The position numbers and the translations under genes were made by a program. A stretch of 64,000 nt of DNA from G963691835 sp963691835. GTDB lineage: Bacteria > Pseudomonadota > Alphaproteobacteria > Thalassobaculales > Thalassobaculaceae. Shown here piece after piece: positions 43,593-51,842 of this stretch (the stretch's first letter is position 1; each line of letters opens with the position of its first letter). The DNA lies in assembly GCA_963691835.1 (NCBI GenBank), contig OY829383.1, positions 5,208,001-5,272,000 on the forward strand, written 5' to 3'. The notes under the pieces are model-generated. The model did no database searches. It was not told the DNA's origin and worked only from the letters and a program-made list of their open reading frames with translations.

Positions 43593-43981
43593 GCCCGCCC
43601 TCACCCCCTGAGGAAAACGCCGCCCCGGCTCAATCCGTGGACCCGCAGCCGCAGCCCGAGCAGGTCGGCCTGGCGGTCGATGCCCTCGAAGAACGCGTGC
43701 AAGAAGCGGTTCGGAAAACCGAGGAAGGCGGCCCGGTGGACTTCCCCGCCATCGAGGCCGAAGCGGCATCTGTGTGCGAGACCATCGTCAAGCTCCCCGC
43801 CGCAGACGCCAAACGCATTGCGGAGCGTCTCCCCGCGATCGTGGGCGCACTGGACGCCATCGCAAAGATTCTGGCGGAGCGTCAGCCGAAAGACGGTGCG
43901 GCACGTGATTCGGGTGTCGGAAGCCGCCGTGCGGCAGCCGCCTATGCCAGCAGCCATACCAGGGCGAAGCGCGGATTCTAA
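43589..43981 (+). CDS. hypothetical protein in flagellar operon, 130 residues
   Basis: An acidic, Ala/Glu/Pro-rich protein with a disordered first 28 residues, two amphipathic helices (VDALEERVQEAVRKTEE; AEAASVCETIVKLPAADAKRIAERLPAIVGALDAIAKILAE) and a basic tail (SHTRAKRGF). No domain is recognised. It is translationally coupled to the FlhB-like gene (ATGA) and upstream of fliO. The helices resemble a small chaperone, but this is speculation. Confidence 0.65.
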   Translation: MSPPSPPEENAAPAQSVDPQPQPEQVGLAVDALEERVQEAVRKTEEGGPVDFPAIEAEAASVCETIVKLPAADAKRIAERLPAIVGALDAIAKILAERQPKDGAARDSGVGSRRAAAAYASSHTRAKRGF

Positions 43982-44066
43982 GGCGGCGCGGCCCTCCCGC
44001 GCGGGCTGGATCGAGCGAACCGGATTTCTGTTCAATTTCCGGGGCGCCTGTGAAACGTTCTAAGCC

Positions 44067-44405
44067 ATGGGTGTCGCTGATTACCTCCGTTTCCTGTTGG
44101 CCTTTGCGGTCACGCTCGCCCTGATCGGGGTCGCGTACTGGGCGGTCCGCCGGTTCGGCAGCACCATGCTGCCTGCCCAGTTGGGACCGGGCAAAAGGCT
44201 CAAAGTCGTGGAAACCACGTATGTCGACGGCCGACGGAAGTTGGTGCTGGTTCGCCTGGATCACCGCGAACATCTTCTCCTTGTGGGGGGCGAGACCGAT
44301 GTGGTGATTGATGCGGGGTTGGACGCACCGCAAACGGACGACCCATCTGCTTCGACGGCGATGGCGAGCGGCCAAAGCGTCGTGGACGGGAGGTCGGCGA
44401 AATGA
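44067..44405 (+). CDS. fliO: flagellar biosynthesis protein FliO
   Basis: A 112-residue single-span membrane protein. The helix is at residues about 7-26, followed by RLKVVETTYVDGRRKLVLVRLDHREHLLLVGGETDVVI, the conserved FliO core. FliO helps FliP ring assembly. It overlaps fliP by 4 bases. Confidence 0.9.
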   Translation: MGVADYLRFLLAFAVTLALIGVAYWAVRRFGSTMLPAQLGPGKRLKVVETTYVDGRRKLVLVRLDHREHLLLVGGETDVVIDAGLDAPQTDDPSASTAMASGQSVVDGRSAK

Positions 44406-45193
44406 CGATTGCACGCCGAAGCTTGAACCTCGTTCGCGCAATTGCGGGGATCGCGATCTCGATACTGTTGATCGGCGCCCTTTCGGTCTTCGCCCTGTCC
44501 GGCGGCGAGGCGATCGCGCAGTCCCTGAACCTGGATTTCGGCGAGCCAGGCGGAACGACCACCGCCCGCCTGATCCAGATCGTCGCCCTGATCACCGTGC
44601 TGTCACTGGCGCCCGGCATCCTGGTCACAGTCACCTCGTTCACCCGGATCGTTGTGGTGCTGTCACTTCTGCGGACGGCGTTGGGCACCCAACAGTCTCC
44701 GCCGAACACGGTTATCGTCAGTCTCGCCCTGTTCCTGACAGCCTTCATCATGGCGCCCACCATGGAAGAGGCCTGGCGCACCGGTGTGTCTCCGTTCATT
44801 GACGAACGGATTGATGAGACGGAAGCGTTCGAGAACACCGTGGCGCCGTTCCGGGTGTTCATGCTGCGTCAGGTGCGGGAAAAGGATCTCCAGCTCTTTG
44901 AGGATATCGCCCAGGTGGGGCCGGCCGAGACCGGGGCGAACAGCCCGCTTCAGGTGTTGGTCCCCGCGTTCATGATCAGCGAGCTGCGGCGCGCGTTCGA
45001 GATCGGCTTTCTGATCTATCTCCCCTTCGTGATCATCGACATGGTGGTCGCCTCCATCCTCATGTCCATGGGTATGATGATGGTTCCGCCGGTCATCGTC
45101 TCCCTGCCGTTCAAGCTGATCTTCTTCGTGCTGGTAGACGGATGGTACCTGATCGCTGGCACTCTCGTCCGGAGCTTCACCGGCGAGAGTTAG
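44402..45193 (+). CDS. fliP: flagellar export protein FliP
   Basis: An export-gate component of 263 residues. It has a cleavable N-terminal signal (residues about 12-40, ending GGEAIAQ) and the family segments LAPGILVTVTSFTRIVVVLSLLRTALGTQQSPPN, the EDLKT-like VLVPAFMISELRRAFEIGFLIYLPFVIIDMVVASILMSMGMMMVPPV and KLIFFVLVDGWYLIAGTLV. Its stop codon TAG coincides with the first base of repeat copy C. FliP is unusual among gate proteins in being on the plus strand here, apart from fliQ and fliR. Confidence 0.96.
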   Translation: MTIARRSLNLVRAIAGIAISILLIGALSVFALSGGEAIAQSLNLDFGEPGGTTTARLIQIVALITVLSLAPGILVTVTSFTRIVVVLSLLRTALGTQQSPPNTVIVSLALFLTAFIMAPTMEEAWRTGVSPFIDERIDETEAFENTVAPFRVFMLRQVREKDLQLFEDIAQVGPAETGANSPLQVLVPAFMISELRRAFEIGFLIYLPFVIIDMVVASILMSMGMMMVPPVIVSLPFKLIFFVLVDGWYLIAGTLVRSFTGES

Positions 45194-45256
45194 AGCCAAA
45201 TCAGCGGTTTTGACGCACTCTGTGATTCAAAAACCGCTGTGAAACTTCCTCTAAAA
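45191..45256. repeat. dispersed imperfect palindromic repeat, copy C
   Basis: Located between the convergent ends of fliP and the 1295-residue protein gene; its first three bases are the fliP stop codon. In minus-strand reading it runs TTTTAGAGGAAG, TTTCACAGCGG, TTTTTGAATCA and ends CGCTGATTTGGCTCTA, colinear with copies A and B. Its perfect 10-base inverted repeat is CAGCGGTTTT (45202-45211) with AAAACCGCTG (45230-45239), slightly further out than in A and B. Confidence 0.75.
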
Positions 45257-45353
45257 CCAGTGGATAGAGCAGATCCACGTCCGGCACTTTCATCACAAAG
45301 TGATCCAGGACGATCTGCTCCAACGGCACCACCCCGCCCCCGCACTTCCGGGT

Positions 45354-48300
45354 CTATTGGGGCAGTTCCGCGTCTTTGATCTTGTCGCGATAGGATGACA
45401 GGAAGGCCTGGAAGCCGCTGATTTCATCAAACCTGGAGACCAGCGTCCTGAAATCGCTCGGGTCGTTGTCGTTCCGGTTGGAGATGATCCGGAACGCCTC
45501 ACGGAACGGCGTCGCATCCATCGCCACCGAAAAACGCTGCCGCACTTCGGCCAAGGCCGAAAGGTTCTCACTGAGAGACAACGCAACAGTCCAGTTCAAG
45601 ACCAACTGCGCCGTTCGGTCGTCAAGACGCCGCCCGTCCCGCCCGGCATCACCGACCAAACGGCCCAATACGGATGCCGCCTGCGGCCAGGTCTGGGTCC
45701 GCCAGAAGATGTCTGCGCGGATGAGATCGGCATCCCGTGACCGATCGTTCCGCAAGCGGCGTAGTGCTGTGCGCGGATCACCCAGCTCGAACTCCGCCCT
45801 GGAACGAAGACGCCGACGCTCCCGGGCCAATTCGGCATCAAGCCCGGGGGCCACACTCTCATCCAGTGCGGCGATGGCTTCCTTGGGTTGGCGGTCCAGC
45901 AACCGGATGACCGCCAGGCGCGCACCAACCCGGGCCTTGTCCGCACCCCGCAGCCGGAACTTAACCTGCCGTTCCAGAAGGATGGCCGCACGGTCCAGAA
46001 GGTCGACCTGAACGAGCCTGTCCGCCAGACGCTGGATGATCTCGTCGCCCCTCTTGCCGACCGGCGTCAGCTCCCGAAACTGGTCGTAGAGGGACAAGGC
46101 TGAGATCGCCTCCATCTGATCCGATGTGCCGCCCGTGAAGATCTCCGCGAAAGCGTCGGTCATTTCTTGCGTTACCGCTCGGGCTCGCGGCTCGTTCGGG
46201 AAATAGGTCACTGCCTGACGAAGGGCGGACAGGCCGGCAACATACTGATTCTCGCCGATGAAAAGCCGGCCGAGGTCGCGCAGAAGTTCGAACTCGATGC
46301 TGTCACCGCGCCAAGCGAAACGAAGGGTTTTCAGTTCCTCCAAAGCCTCAAGCCGCGTGATGTTGCCTTGCTGGAGATCATGTTCGATCAACGAGCGGCG
46401 GGCGCGGACCCGGGCCCACCGGTCATCCCCCTCCACCAGACGGCGCCACCTTTCCAAGGCCTCATCGATCTCACCGGCCGCGTACAGGACCCGGCCGCCG
46501 AGATACTCAAGCCGGGATTGATCGGATATGGACGGGCGCCCGGCGGCGACCACGTCGAGGAACCGGCCAGCTCCCCGGAAGTCACCAGACAACACAGTTG
46601 CCTCCGCCGCCAAGAGCGCCAACGCCGTTGTAAAGGACCGGTGATAGTCCCCGGGGATCTCGCCTGCGCGGGCGAAATGCTCCACCGACTTTGTCCACCG
46701 TCCCCGCGCCGCAGCGGTAGCCCCCCGCCAGAGTTCGGCCTCCGAAAAGCCGTCCAGAGCCGTGTTGGAGAAGGTTTGCGCGGCCTCATCGAACCGGCCC
46801 AGCATGAACTGAGCCGACCCTTTCATTGCCTGCACATCCGGGCGCTGGCCAAGGTCGGGATCGTCCTTCTCAATCAGCCGAATGATGCCCAGCGCTTCGG
46901 CCCCCAACCCCATAGCGAAGTTGAACTGGGCCAGTTCCAGACGCGGACGGCTCCGGGCAAGCCCCGGTGTCTCCGCAATCTCATGCGCCAGGCGCTGACT
47001 GGTTTCGAAGAAAGCCAACTCCCCCGGACCACGCCAGGATGCCACGTCGAAGATACGGCCGGGGGCAAGGCCAGGCGGCAACCCGTCGGTCCGGATGGCG
47101 ATCCGTTCCTCCTCTTCACCGGCACTGGGTCTTGAGATCGCCAAGCCGCCGTTCTTGGTGATTGCCACACCGTCCGGAAGAACCCGGATCTCAATCTCGT
47201 CGTTCGCCGGGACAACCGCGATCCCCTGCTCCGAATCGAGGATGCTGAAGTTGACAAAACGACGATCGTTCTCGATCGCGCGGCCAAGCGGAGCGATCGC
47301 CGCGATGAAGAGCTGGTCGCCCACCGCTGGGTCACTGGTGAGGATGGTGGGTGAAACGCCCTGGATCGGGATGAAGATCCGGGGCCCTTGGGGGCTGACC
47401 ATCTGACGCTCAACCGCCAAAGGAACATCCGGACGCGCCGGGCGCGGGAGGAGATCTACGATCCACTCGGAGCCATCCCTGCGCACCCTGGCACTCATCC
47501 CCGGAATGACGTCGATCCGCAGCACACTGCCGCCAACAGCCGGAATCTGGACCGGCGGGCTGGCGATTTGCGGTGCCGAGACGTCAACCGCGGACAGGTC
47601 GAAAAGCGCCGGCCGGTCAAACGCGATCCACATGGCGCTGCCGCGCTTGAAGACCGCTGCCGCGGCCGGCTCCGCCCAGATGAACCGCAAGGTCGAGGTC
47701 GTCTCACCAACGATCGATTGGACCGGCAACCTTGGTCCGTCGATCCTGGCTCCGATCAGTTCGGATCGGCGTGCGACGAGACCGGGGGCATTCGCCGTCG
47801 CCGCATTGGTTCCAAGAGTGTTGAAACCCGCGAGTGCGGCGTCTTCAACAGGCGAGCCGGCCTCATCGAGCGTTACGCCGGGCGGCGGCGGAACGGCTTG
47901 AGGCAAGCCAACAGTCGCGCCCGGGACGACGACCTGTCCCGCCTGTGGGGCCGTCGCCGATGGCGGCGCGGCTGTACCCGTAGCAGGGGCCGCGGGAATA
48001 GCGCCCGTGGCTGGCGCGGCGGGAACCGGTGTGGTCGCCTGATCCAGCCGGGCGGGCGGCAAGCTAGCCAGATCCTCCACCCTCAACGGCACCGTCGCCC
48101 CCGTCGGCGAAGTGGGCGGCGCGGGCAACGCGGCGGTTGCGACAGGGGTCGCTGGGGACGCAGCCGGTGCTTGGACTGGTTGTGCCGCCGGGGGAATGGG
48201 TGTCGGTTGCTGTGGGACCGCCGCGGACGGAGCAGGTGCTGCCGGGGCTGGTACCTGTGGAGCCGGGGCCGGCACTGGCACGGCTGTCGTTGTGGCTGTT

Positions 48301-49241
48301 GCTTGTGGAACAGCCGGTGTCGGCTGCGCCGGTTGTGGTGGCGCAGCAGCCGCTGGAACCGCTGGCTGGGGGGGCGCTGCGGGGGCGGTCGCCGGCGCGG
48401 GAGCCGGCGTGGAAACAGGCGCTGTGGCGGCGGCTGGAGCGGGGGTTGGCGCTGCTGATGCCTGTTGGGCCGGAGCGCCGCCGCCCTTTGTCACGTCGGC
48501 CACCACTTTTGGGCCGCTCTTGAAAACCCGGAGATCCGAGCCGTCCGGTACCGGCACGGTCACCACGGTCCGGCCGCTATCGGACCGGCTCCGGAAACCA
48601 CTAAGCCGAGTCGGCAACCGGCGTTGAACGGCCGCATCGTCGATCCGGACCTCACGATCGAAGATCACTTGCCGGCCGCCGTCTACCGTCTCGATCGTGT
48701 AGTTCACGGGTGCCGTCCAATCGAAGACGATCCGATCGTACTCAGCATGCCGCCCGGTTCGGACGCCCAAGGACGGCACCGTAGGAGGCGGGGTTGTGGC
48801 GGGTGCCGCCGAGGCGGTCGAGGCGGCCTGAACCGGCGGTTCCGGGCCCGTGGCGCCATACACCTCGGCAACAACGGCATTCCCCTCACGACGCACCCGC
48901 CAACGATGGTTGCCGCTCATCCGGATGAAGACGCTGCCACGGTCTCCCCCGGGCCGGACATCTGTGACGAAGTCTCCCAGAACCGAAGCGGCACCGCCCA
49001 TCGGGGCCGTCACCGGCCGCGAGAAACGCAAGATCAGCACATCGCCGAACCGCTCCGCGGAGTACCGCACATTGCCCGACCAGGCAAAACGGACGCGCTC
49101 CACCTGGGCATCGTCTTCACCAATGACTTCAAGCGTTTGGGCGTTCGCGGCCCCAGCGGAAAACACAGGGGAGATCAACCCGGCGGGACCACCCGTCGCG
49201 ATCAGCAGAGCCAACAAGAGGACCTGCCAACGCCCCATCAC
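45354..49241 (-). CDS. large periplasmic TPR protein with AMIN-like repeats and Pro/Ala linker
   Basis: A 1295-residue exported protein. The signal peptide covers about residues 1-35 (cleavage after ANAQ). Three AMIN-like beta units are visible: RVRFAWSGNVRYSAERFGDVLILRFSRP, RIVFDWTAPVNYTIETVDGGRQVIFD and TLRFIWAEPAAAAVFKRGSAMWIAFDRP (near 48, 170 and 520, quoted in part). Between the second and third lies a Pro/Ala/Thr-rich linker of about 200 residues. From about residue 760 TPR-like helical pairs run to the end. AMIN domains bind peptidoglycan or secretins, so envelope or motor anchoring is likely. It overlaps the motB gene by 4 bases. I cannot name it. Confidence 0.75.
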   Translation of the reverse strand: MMGRWQVLLLALLIATGGPAGLISPVFSAGAANAQTLEVIGEDDAQVERVRFAWSGNVRYSAERFGDVLILRFSRPVTAPMGGAASVLGDFVTDVRPGGDRGSVFIRMSGNHRWRVRREGNAVVAEVYGATGPEPPVQAASTASAAPATTPPPTVPSLGVRTGRHAEYDRIVFDWTAPVNYTIETVDGGRQVIFDREVRIDDAAVQRRLPTRLSGFRSRSDSGRTVVTVPVPDGSDLRVFKSGPKVVADVTKGGGAPAQQASAAPTPAPAAATAPVSTPAPAPATAPAAPPQPAVPAAAAPPQPAQPTPAVPQATATTTAVPVPAPAPQVPAPAAPAPSAAVPQQPTPIPPAAQPVQAPAASPATPVATAALPAPPTSPTGATVPLRVEDLASLPPARLDQATTPVPAAPATGAIPAAPATGTAAPPSATAPQAGQVVVPGATVGLPQAVPPPPGVTLDEAGSPVEDAALAGFNTLGTNAATANAPGLVARRSELIGARIDGPRLPVQSIVGETTSTLRFIWAEPAAAAVFKRGSAMWIAFDRPALFDLSAVDVSAPQIASPPVQIPAVGGSVLRIDVIPGMSARVRRDGSEWIVDLLPRPARPDVPLAVERQMVSPQGPRIFIPIQGVSPTILTSDPAVGDQLFIAAIAPLGRAIENDRRFVNFSILDSEQGIAVVPANDEIEIRVLPDGVAITKNGGLAISRPSAGEEEERIAIRTDGLPPGLAPGRIFDVASWRGPGELAFFETSQRLAHEIAETPGLARSRPRLELAQFNFAMGLGAEALGIIRLIEKDDPDLGQRPDVQAMKGSAQFMLGRFDEAAQTFSNTALDGFSEAELWRGATAAARGRWTKSVEHFARAGEIPGDYHRSFTTALALLAAEATVLSGDFRGAGRFLDVVAAGRPSISDQSRLEYLGGRVLYAAGEIDEALERWRRLVEGDDRWARVRARRSLIEHDLQQGNITRLEALEELKTLRFAWRGDSIEFELLRDLGRLFIGENQYVAGLSALRQAVTYFPNEPRARAVTQEMTDAFAEIFTGGTSDQMEAISALSLYDQFRELTPVGKRGDEIIQRLADRLVQVDLLDRAAILLERQVKFRLRGADKARVGARLAVIRLLDRQPKEAIAALDESVAPGLDAELARERRRLRSRAEFELGDPRTALRRLRNDRSRDADLIRADIFWRTQTWPQAASVLGRLVGDAGRDGRRLDDRTAQLVLNWTVALSLSENLSALAEVRQRFSVAMDATPFREAFRIISNRNDNDPSDFRTLVSRFDEISGFQAFLSSYRDKIKDAELPQ

Positions 49242-49966
49242 GAACCGCGCTCCTGCAGAATGACGATGTCCACCCGCCGGGCGAGTTGGAACCGCTGTGC
49301 CTGGGTCAAACCGGGTCCAAGATCTCCAAAACGGCTGGACCCAGCCCCATGAATGGTAATCGGCTCGCCGTATCCGGACGCCACCAGGATTTCGCTGACC
49401 GCGGCCGCGCGGGCAAGTGACAACTCCCGGTTGGACGAAAACCGGCCCTGGCCACTCACAGGACGGGGGTCCGCGTGACCTTCAACGATGATCTTGTTTC
49501 GCAGGGATGACAGCCCGATGCTGAGGGCCGCGACGGCCTCCCGGCCGGCGGGAAGGACAGACCAGTCCCCTGACGCGAAGATGAGGTCGCCTGGAATCGA
49601 AACGCGGAGCCTGTCACCGTCCCGGCGCACCACGGATGCCTGAAGTACCGGGTCACGCGACAGTGTCTGCTCCAAGAGACGTTCGAGATAGCCGAGATCA
49701 AGGCCGCGACCCGCATTGACGCTGGTCACCGCCTCGATCTCGGGCGGCTGTGGCTTGATCACTTTCGGTTTTGCCGACAACGCGGTCCGCAATGCGGTCT
49801 CCACCTTTTCAAACTGCGCCCGGTCCGGCGACGCCATGGAGAACAACAGCACAAAGAATGCCAGAAGCAGGGACACTAGGTCGACAAACGTCACCATCCA
49901 TTGATTGTTGCCGCCACGGGCCCTTGATCTCTCCACTGCCCTGCCGAGAGGCGTGCCGACACTCAT
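49238..49966 (-). CDS. motB: MotB-like stator protein with OmpA domain
   Basis: A 242-residue inner-membrane protein. NQWMVTFVDLVSLLLAFFVLLFSMA (residues 21-45, quoted in parts: NQWMVTFVDL and LLLAFFVLLFSMA) is the MotB plug and helix with the proton-carrying Asp at D29. The C-terminal OmpA-like domain binds peptidoglycan (IIVEGHADPRPV, NRELSLARAAAVSEILVASGY). No motA is present in the window. Start and stop each overlap a neighbour by 4 bases, so it is tightly coupled to the second MotB-like gene and to the 1295-residue protein. Confidence 0.88.
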   Translation of the reverse strand: MSVGTPLGRAVERSRARGGNNQWMVTFVDLVSLLLAFFVLLFSMASPDRAQFEKVETALRTALSAKPKVIKPQPPEIEAVTSVNAGRGLDLGYLERLLEQTLSRDPVLQASVVRRDGDRLRVSIPGDLIFASGDWSVLPAGREAVAALSIGLSSLRNKIIVEGHADPRPVSGQGRFSSNRELSLARAAAVSEILVASGYGEPITIHGAGSSRFGDLGPGLTQAQRFQLARRVDIVILQERGS

Positions 49967-50631
49967 GAACGCCCCCCGGCTTCCGGGGTTCTGGTCTCAA
50001 CGTCGAACACGAATCGGACAACACCGAGGCGGCCCTGTTCCAGACCGATGGCTTGTCTCCGGTCGGGAAGCCCCATGTCCTGCAGAAGATCAGCGAATCG
50101 TGCGGCTTGAAGGATTGGGACCCGCCGCGCCAGGGCGCCGCCCACCCCCTCCTTCTCGTCGTAACGAAACAGGATCTCTGTGCCGACCGTTCGCTCCTCG
50201 TCAGATTCCAACAGGACCGGCACCAAGCGGCGCGCAAGGGTCTGAGCGCGTTGAGTTGGGACAACACCCCCGGAAGCGAACAGGTGGTCAACGGAGATTT
50301 CTATGGTGTAGGGCTCGTCGCGAACGACCCGAACGTCCGTCGAAAGCGGCAACGCTTTCTCGAAAGCATCCTTGAGACCGGCGCGGACCGTATCACCCAG
50401 TCCAGTATCGCCGGGCTCCTGAAGCGCGCCCAGATCCAGCAAACCGCCAAGATCTTCCTGAAAGGCCCGGCGGACACTCTCCATCACGATATCGCTGCGG
50501 TTGCCTTCCTTGTCCGCGACGGAGTTCAAGAGGATGAAGAAGGCCAGCAGCAACAGGAACAGGCTGAGGAAGAGTGGCAAGCTTGAGCCGCCGTCTCCGG
50601 TGCGTGTTCTGCGGGCGCGCGCGCCCATCAC
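49963..50631 (-). CDS. MotB-like membrane protein lacking the channel aspartate
   Basis: A 222-residue protein with one N-terminal membrane helix (PLFLSLFLLLLAFFILLNSVA, residues 19-39) that aligns with the MotB helix through LLLAFF. The position of MotB D29 is Ser (S23), so it cannot carry protons in the known way. The following ADKEGNRSDIVMESVRRAF mimics the MotB plug. The C-terminal part resembles a divergent OmpA fold without the full peptidoglycan motif. It follows cheZ by 3 bases and overlaps motB by 4. Confidence 0.7.
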   Translation of the reverse strand: MMGARARRTRTGDGGSSLPLFLSLFLLLLAFFILLNSVADKEGNRSDIVMESVRRAFQEDLGGLLDLGALQEPGDTGLGDTVRAGLKDAFEKALPLSTDVRVVRDEPYTIEISVDHLFASGGVVPTQRAQTLARRLVPVLLESDEERTVGTEILFRYDEKEGVGGALARRVPILQAARFADLLQDMGLPDRRQAIGLEQGRLGVVRFVFDVETRTPEAGGRS

Positions 50632-50634
50632 CGG

Positions 50635-51144
50635 TTACCGGTCGACGTCGTCGAACATTGCGTCGATCTCGTCTTGTTTCTTGGCATCTCCGGGCAGCTG
50701 AGGGCCATTCAGGAGATCCTCTTCGGAAATCTCTTGCGAGACTTCTTTTTCCTTCATTTCCGATGATTTGTCACGAGTTGTTGCCGAATCGGACGAGCCC
50801 GTACCGGTTTCCGTCCGCCCTTCGGCGACATCGGCGCGAACATCTTCGAGTGTCTTATTCACCCGGCCGATGCGCTGACCGGTGAGATCCTGAAACCCAC
50901 ATGCCTCAAAGATCTCGATCACCGCCTCACCAACGGCGTCAGAAACCGCTTCCGGCATCTGATCGCGCAAGGCATCAATGGTCTCCACTGCCGTCATGAT
51001 TCTGTCGGCAGCTTCTTCCGTCGTCTGCCGCATGGCGGTCAGTTCCGCGGTGGCGGCGGGCAGATACTCTTCGGAAATTCGATCCGACGCGTCGGAAGCG
51101 GCGCTTGTGGGGCCGGACTTCCCAACATCGTCGCCGCTCGTCAT
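50635..51144 (-). CDS. cheZ: chemotaxis protein phosphatase CheZ
   Basis: A 169-residue phosphatase that removes phosphate from CheY. The catalytic helix FEACGFQDLTGQRIGRVN contains the essential Asp and Gln (D86, Q90, equivalent to D143 and Q147 of E. coli CheZ). After an acidic linker the C-terminus QDEIDAMFD resembles the CheY-P-binding tail. The long helical hairpin region is at residues 24-75. It follows cheY by 7 bases. Confidence 0.88.
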   Translation of the reverse strand: MTSGDDVGKSGPTSAASDASDRISEEYLPAATAELTAMRQTTEEAADRIMTAVETIDALRDQMPEAVSDAVGEAVIEIFEACGFQDLTGQRIGRVNKTLEDVRADVAEGRTETGTGSSDSATTRDKSSEMKEKEVSQEISEEDLLNGPQLPGDAKKQDEIDAMFDDVDR

Positions 51145-51151
51145 AGCGGCC

Positions 51152-51538
51152 TCAGAACGGGCCGAGCACCGCTGCCATCTTACCCTTCAGGGTCGCGGCA
51201 TTGAACGGCTTGACGATGTAGTTGTTGACGCCCGCCTGCTTGGCGGCAATCACGTTCTCGGTCTTGCTCTCAGCGGTGACCATGATGAACGGGGTTTCTT
51301 TCAGACGACTGTCCTGACGGACTTCCTTGAGAAGTTGCAGGCCTGTCATCGGTTCCATGTTCCAGTCGGAAATGACCAGATCATATTCCCCACGGCGCAA
51401 CATCTGCAGCGCTTGGCTCCCGTCCGAAGCCTCGTCAACATTATTAAATCCGAGTTGCTTTAACAGATTTCGAATGATCCGCAGCATCGTCTTGTAATCG
51501 TCGACGATCAGGATCGACATGTTCTTATCAACGCTCAT
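51152..51538 (-). CDS. cheY: chemotaxis response regulator CheY
   Basis: A 128-residue receiver domain. IVDDYKTM supplies the acidic pair (D13/D14), VISDWNMEPM the phospho-acceptor (D58), MVTAES the Thr and YIVKPF the Lys. It binds FliM to change flagellar rotation. ATG 51538 follows GGAGCGCGGA; a longer upstream reading is not credible. With cheZ in the next gene it forms the output pair. No cheA, cheW or receptors lie in the window. Confidence 0.9.
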   Translation of the reverse strand: MSVDKNMSILIVDDYKTMLRIIRNLLKQLGFNNVDEASDGSQALQMLRRGEYDLVISDWNMEPMTGLQLLKEVRQDSRLKETPFIMVTAESKTENVIAAKQAGVNNYIVKPFNAATLKGKMAAVLGPF

Positions 51539-51842
51539 TCCGCGCTCCAAGAGTTCTCGATACGCAGCCCAAAATGTCCGGCCACGGACAGCGATTTGGC
51601 GGCACAATAGCCAAAACCAGTTAACGCAGTCTTAAGCACTGAGCCCGCGCTTTCACGGCCGAAGCGGAGAAATAGCGGCTTCGATGCCTTTAAACAATAG
51701 GGAACTTGGGCATTCTACCAATGTGAACAAGGAGCTACACATCTGATCCACAACGATCCCGCTAATTCTTCACGAACCATCGCTTAACGGTCACTTGGTG
51801 GACGGGTGGCGGGAATACCGCTTGTTGTGTGTCCTGTTCAGA
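51539..51842 (-). other. cheY-motE intergenic region
   Basis: These 304 bases hold no supported gene. A weak sigma-54-like element (TTGGC on the minus strand near 51612-51617 with GG-N10-GC spacing but poor -12 match) may drive cheY. Otherwise nothing clear is seen. Confidence 0.35.

Noticed and set aside
48100..48480. Repetitive GC-rich stretch that might be a tandem repeat or recombination site.
   Set aside because: It encodes the Pro/Ala/Thr linker of the 1295-residue protein; repetition follows from amino-acid bias, with no fixed unit length.
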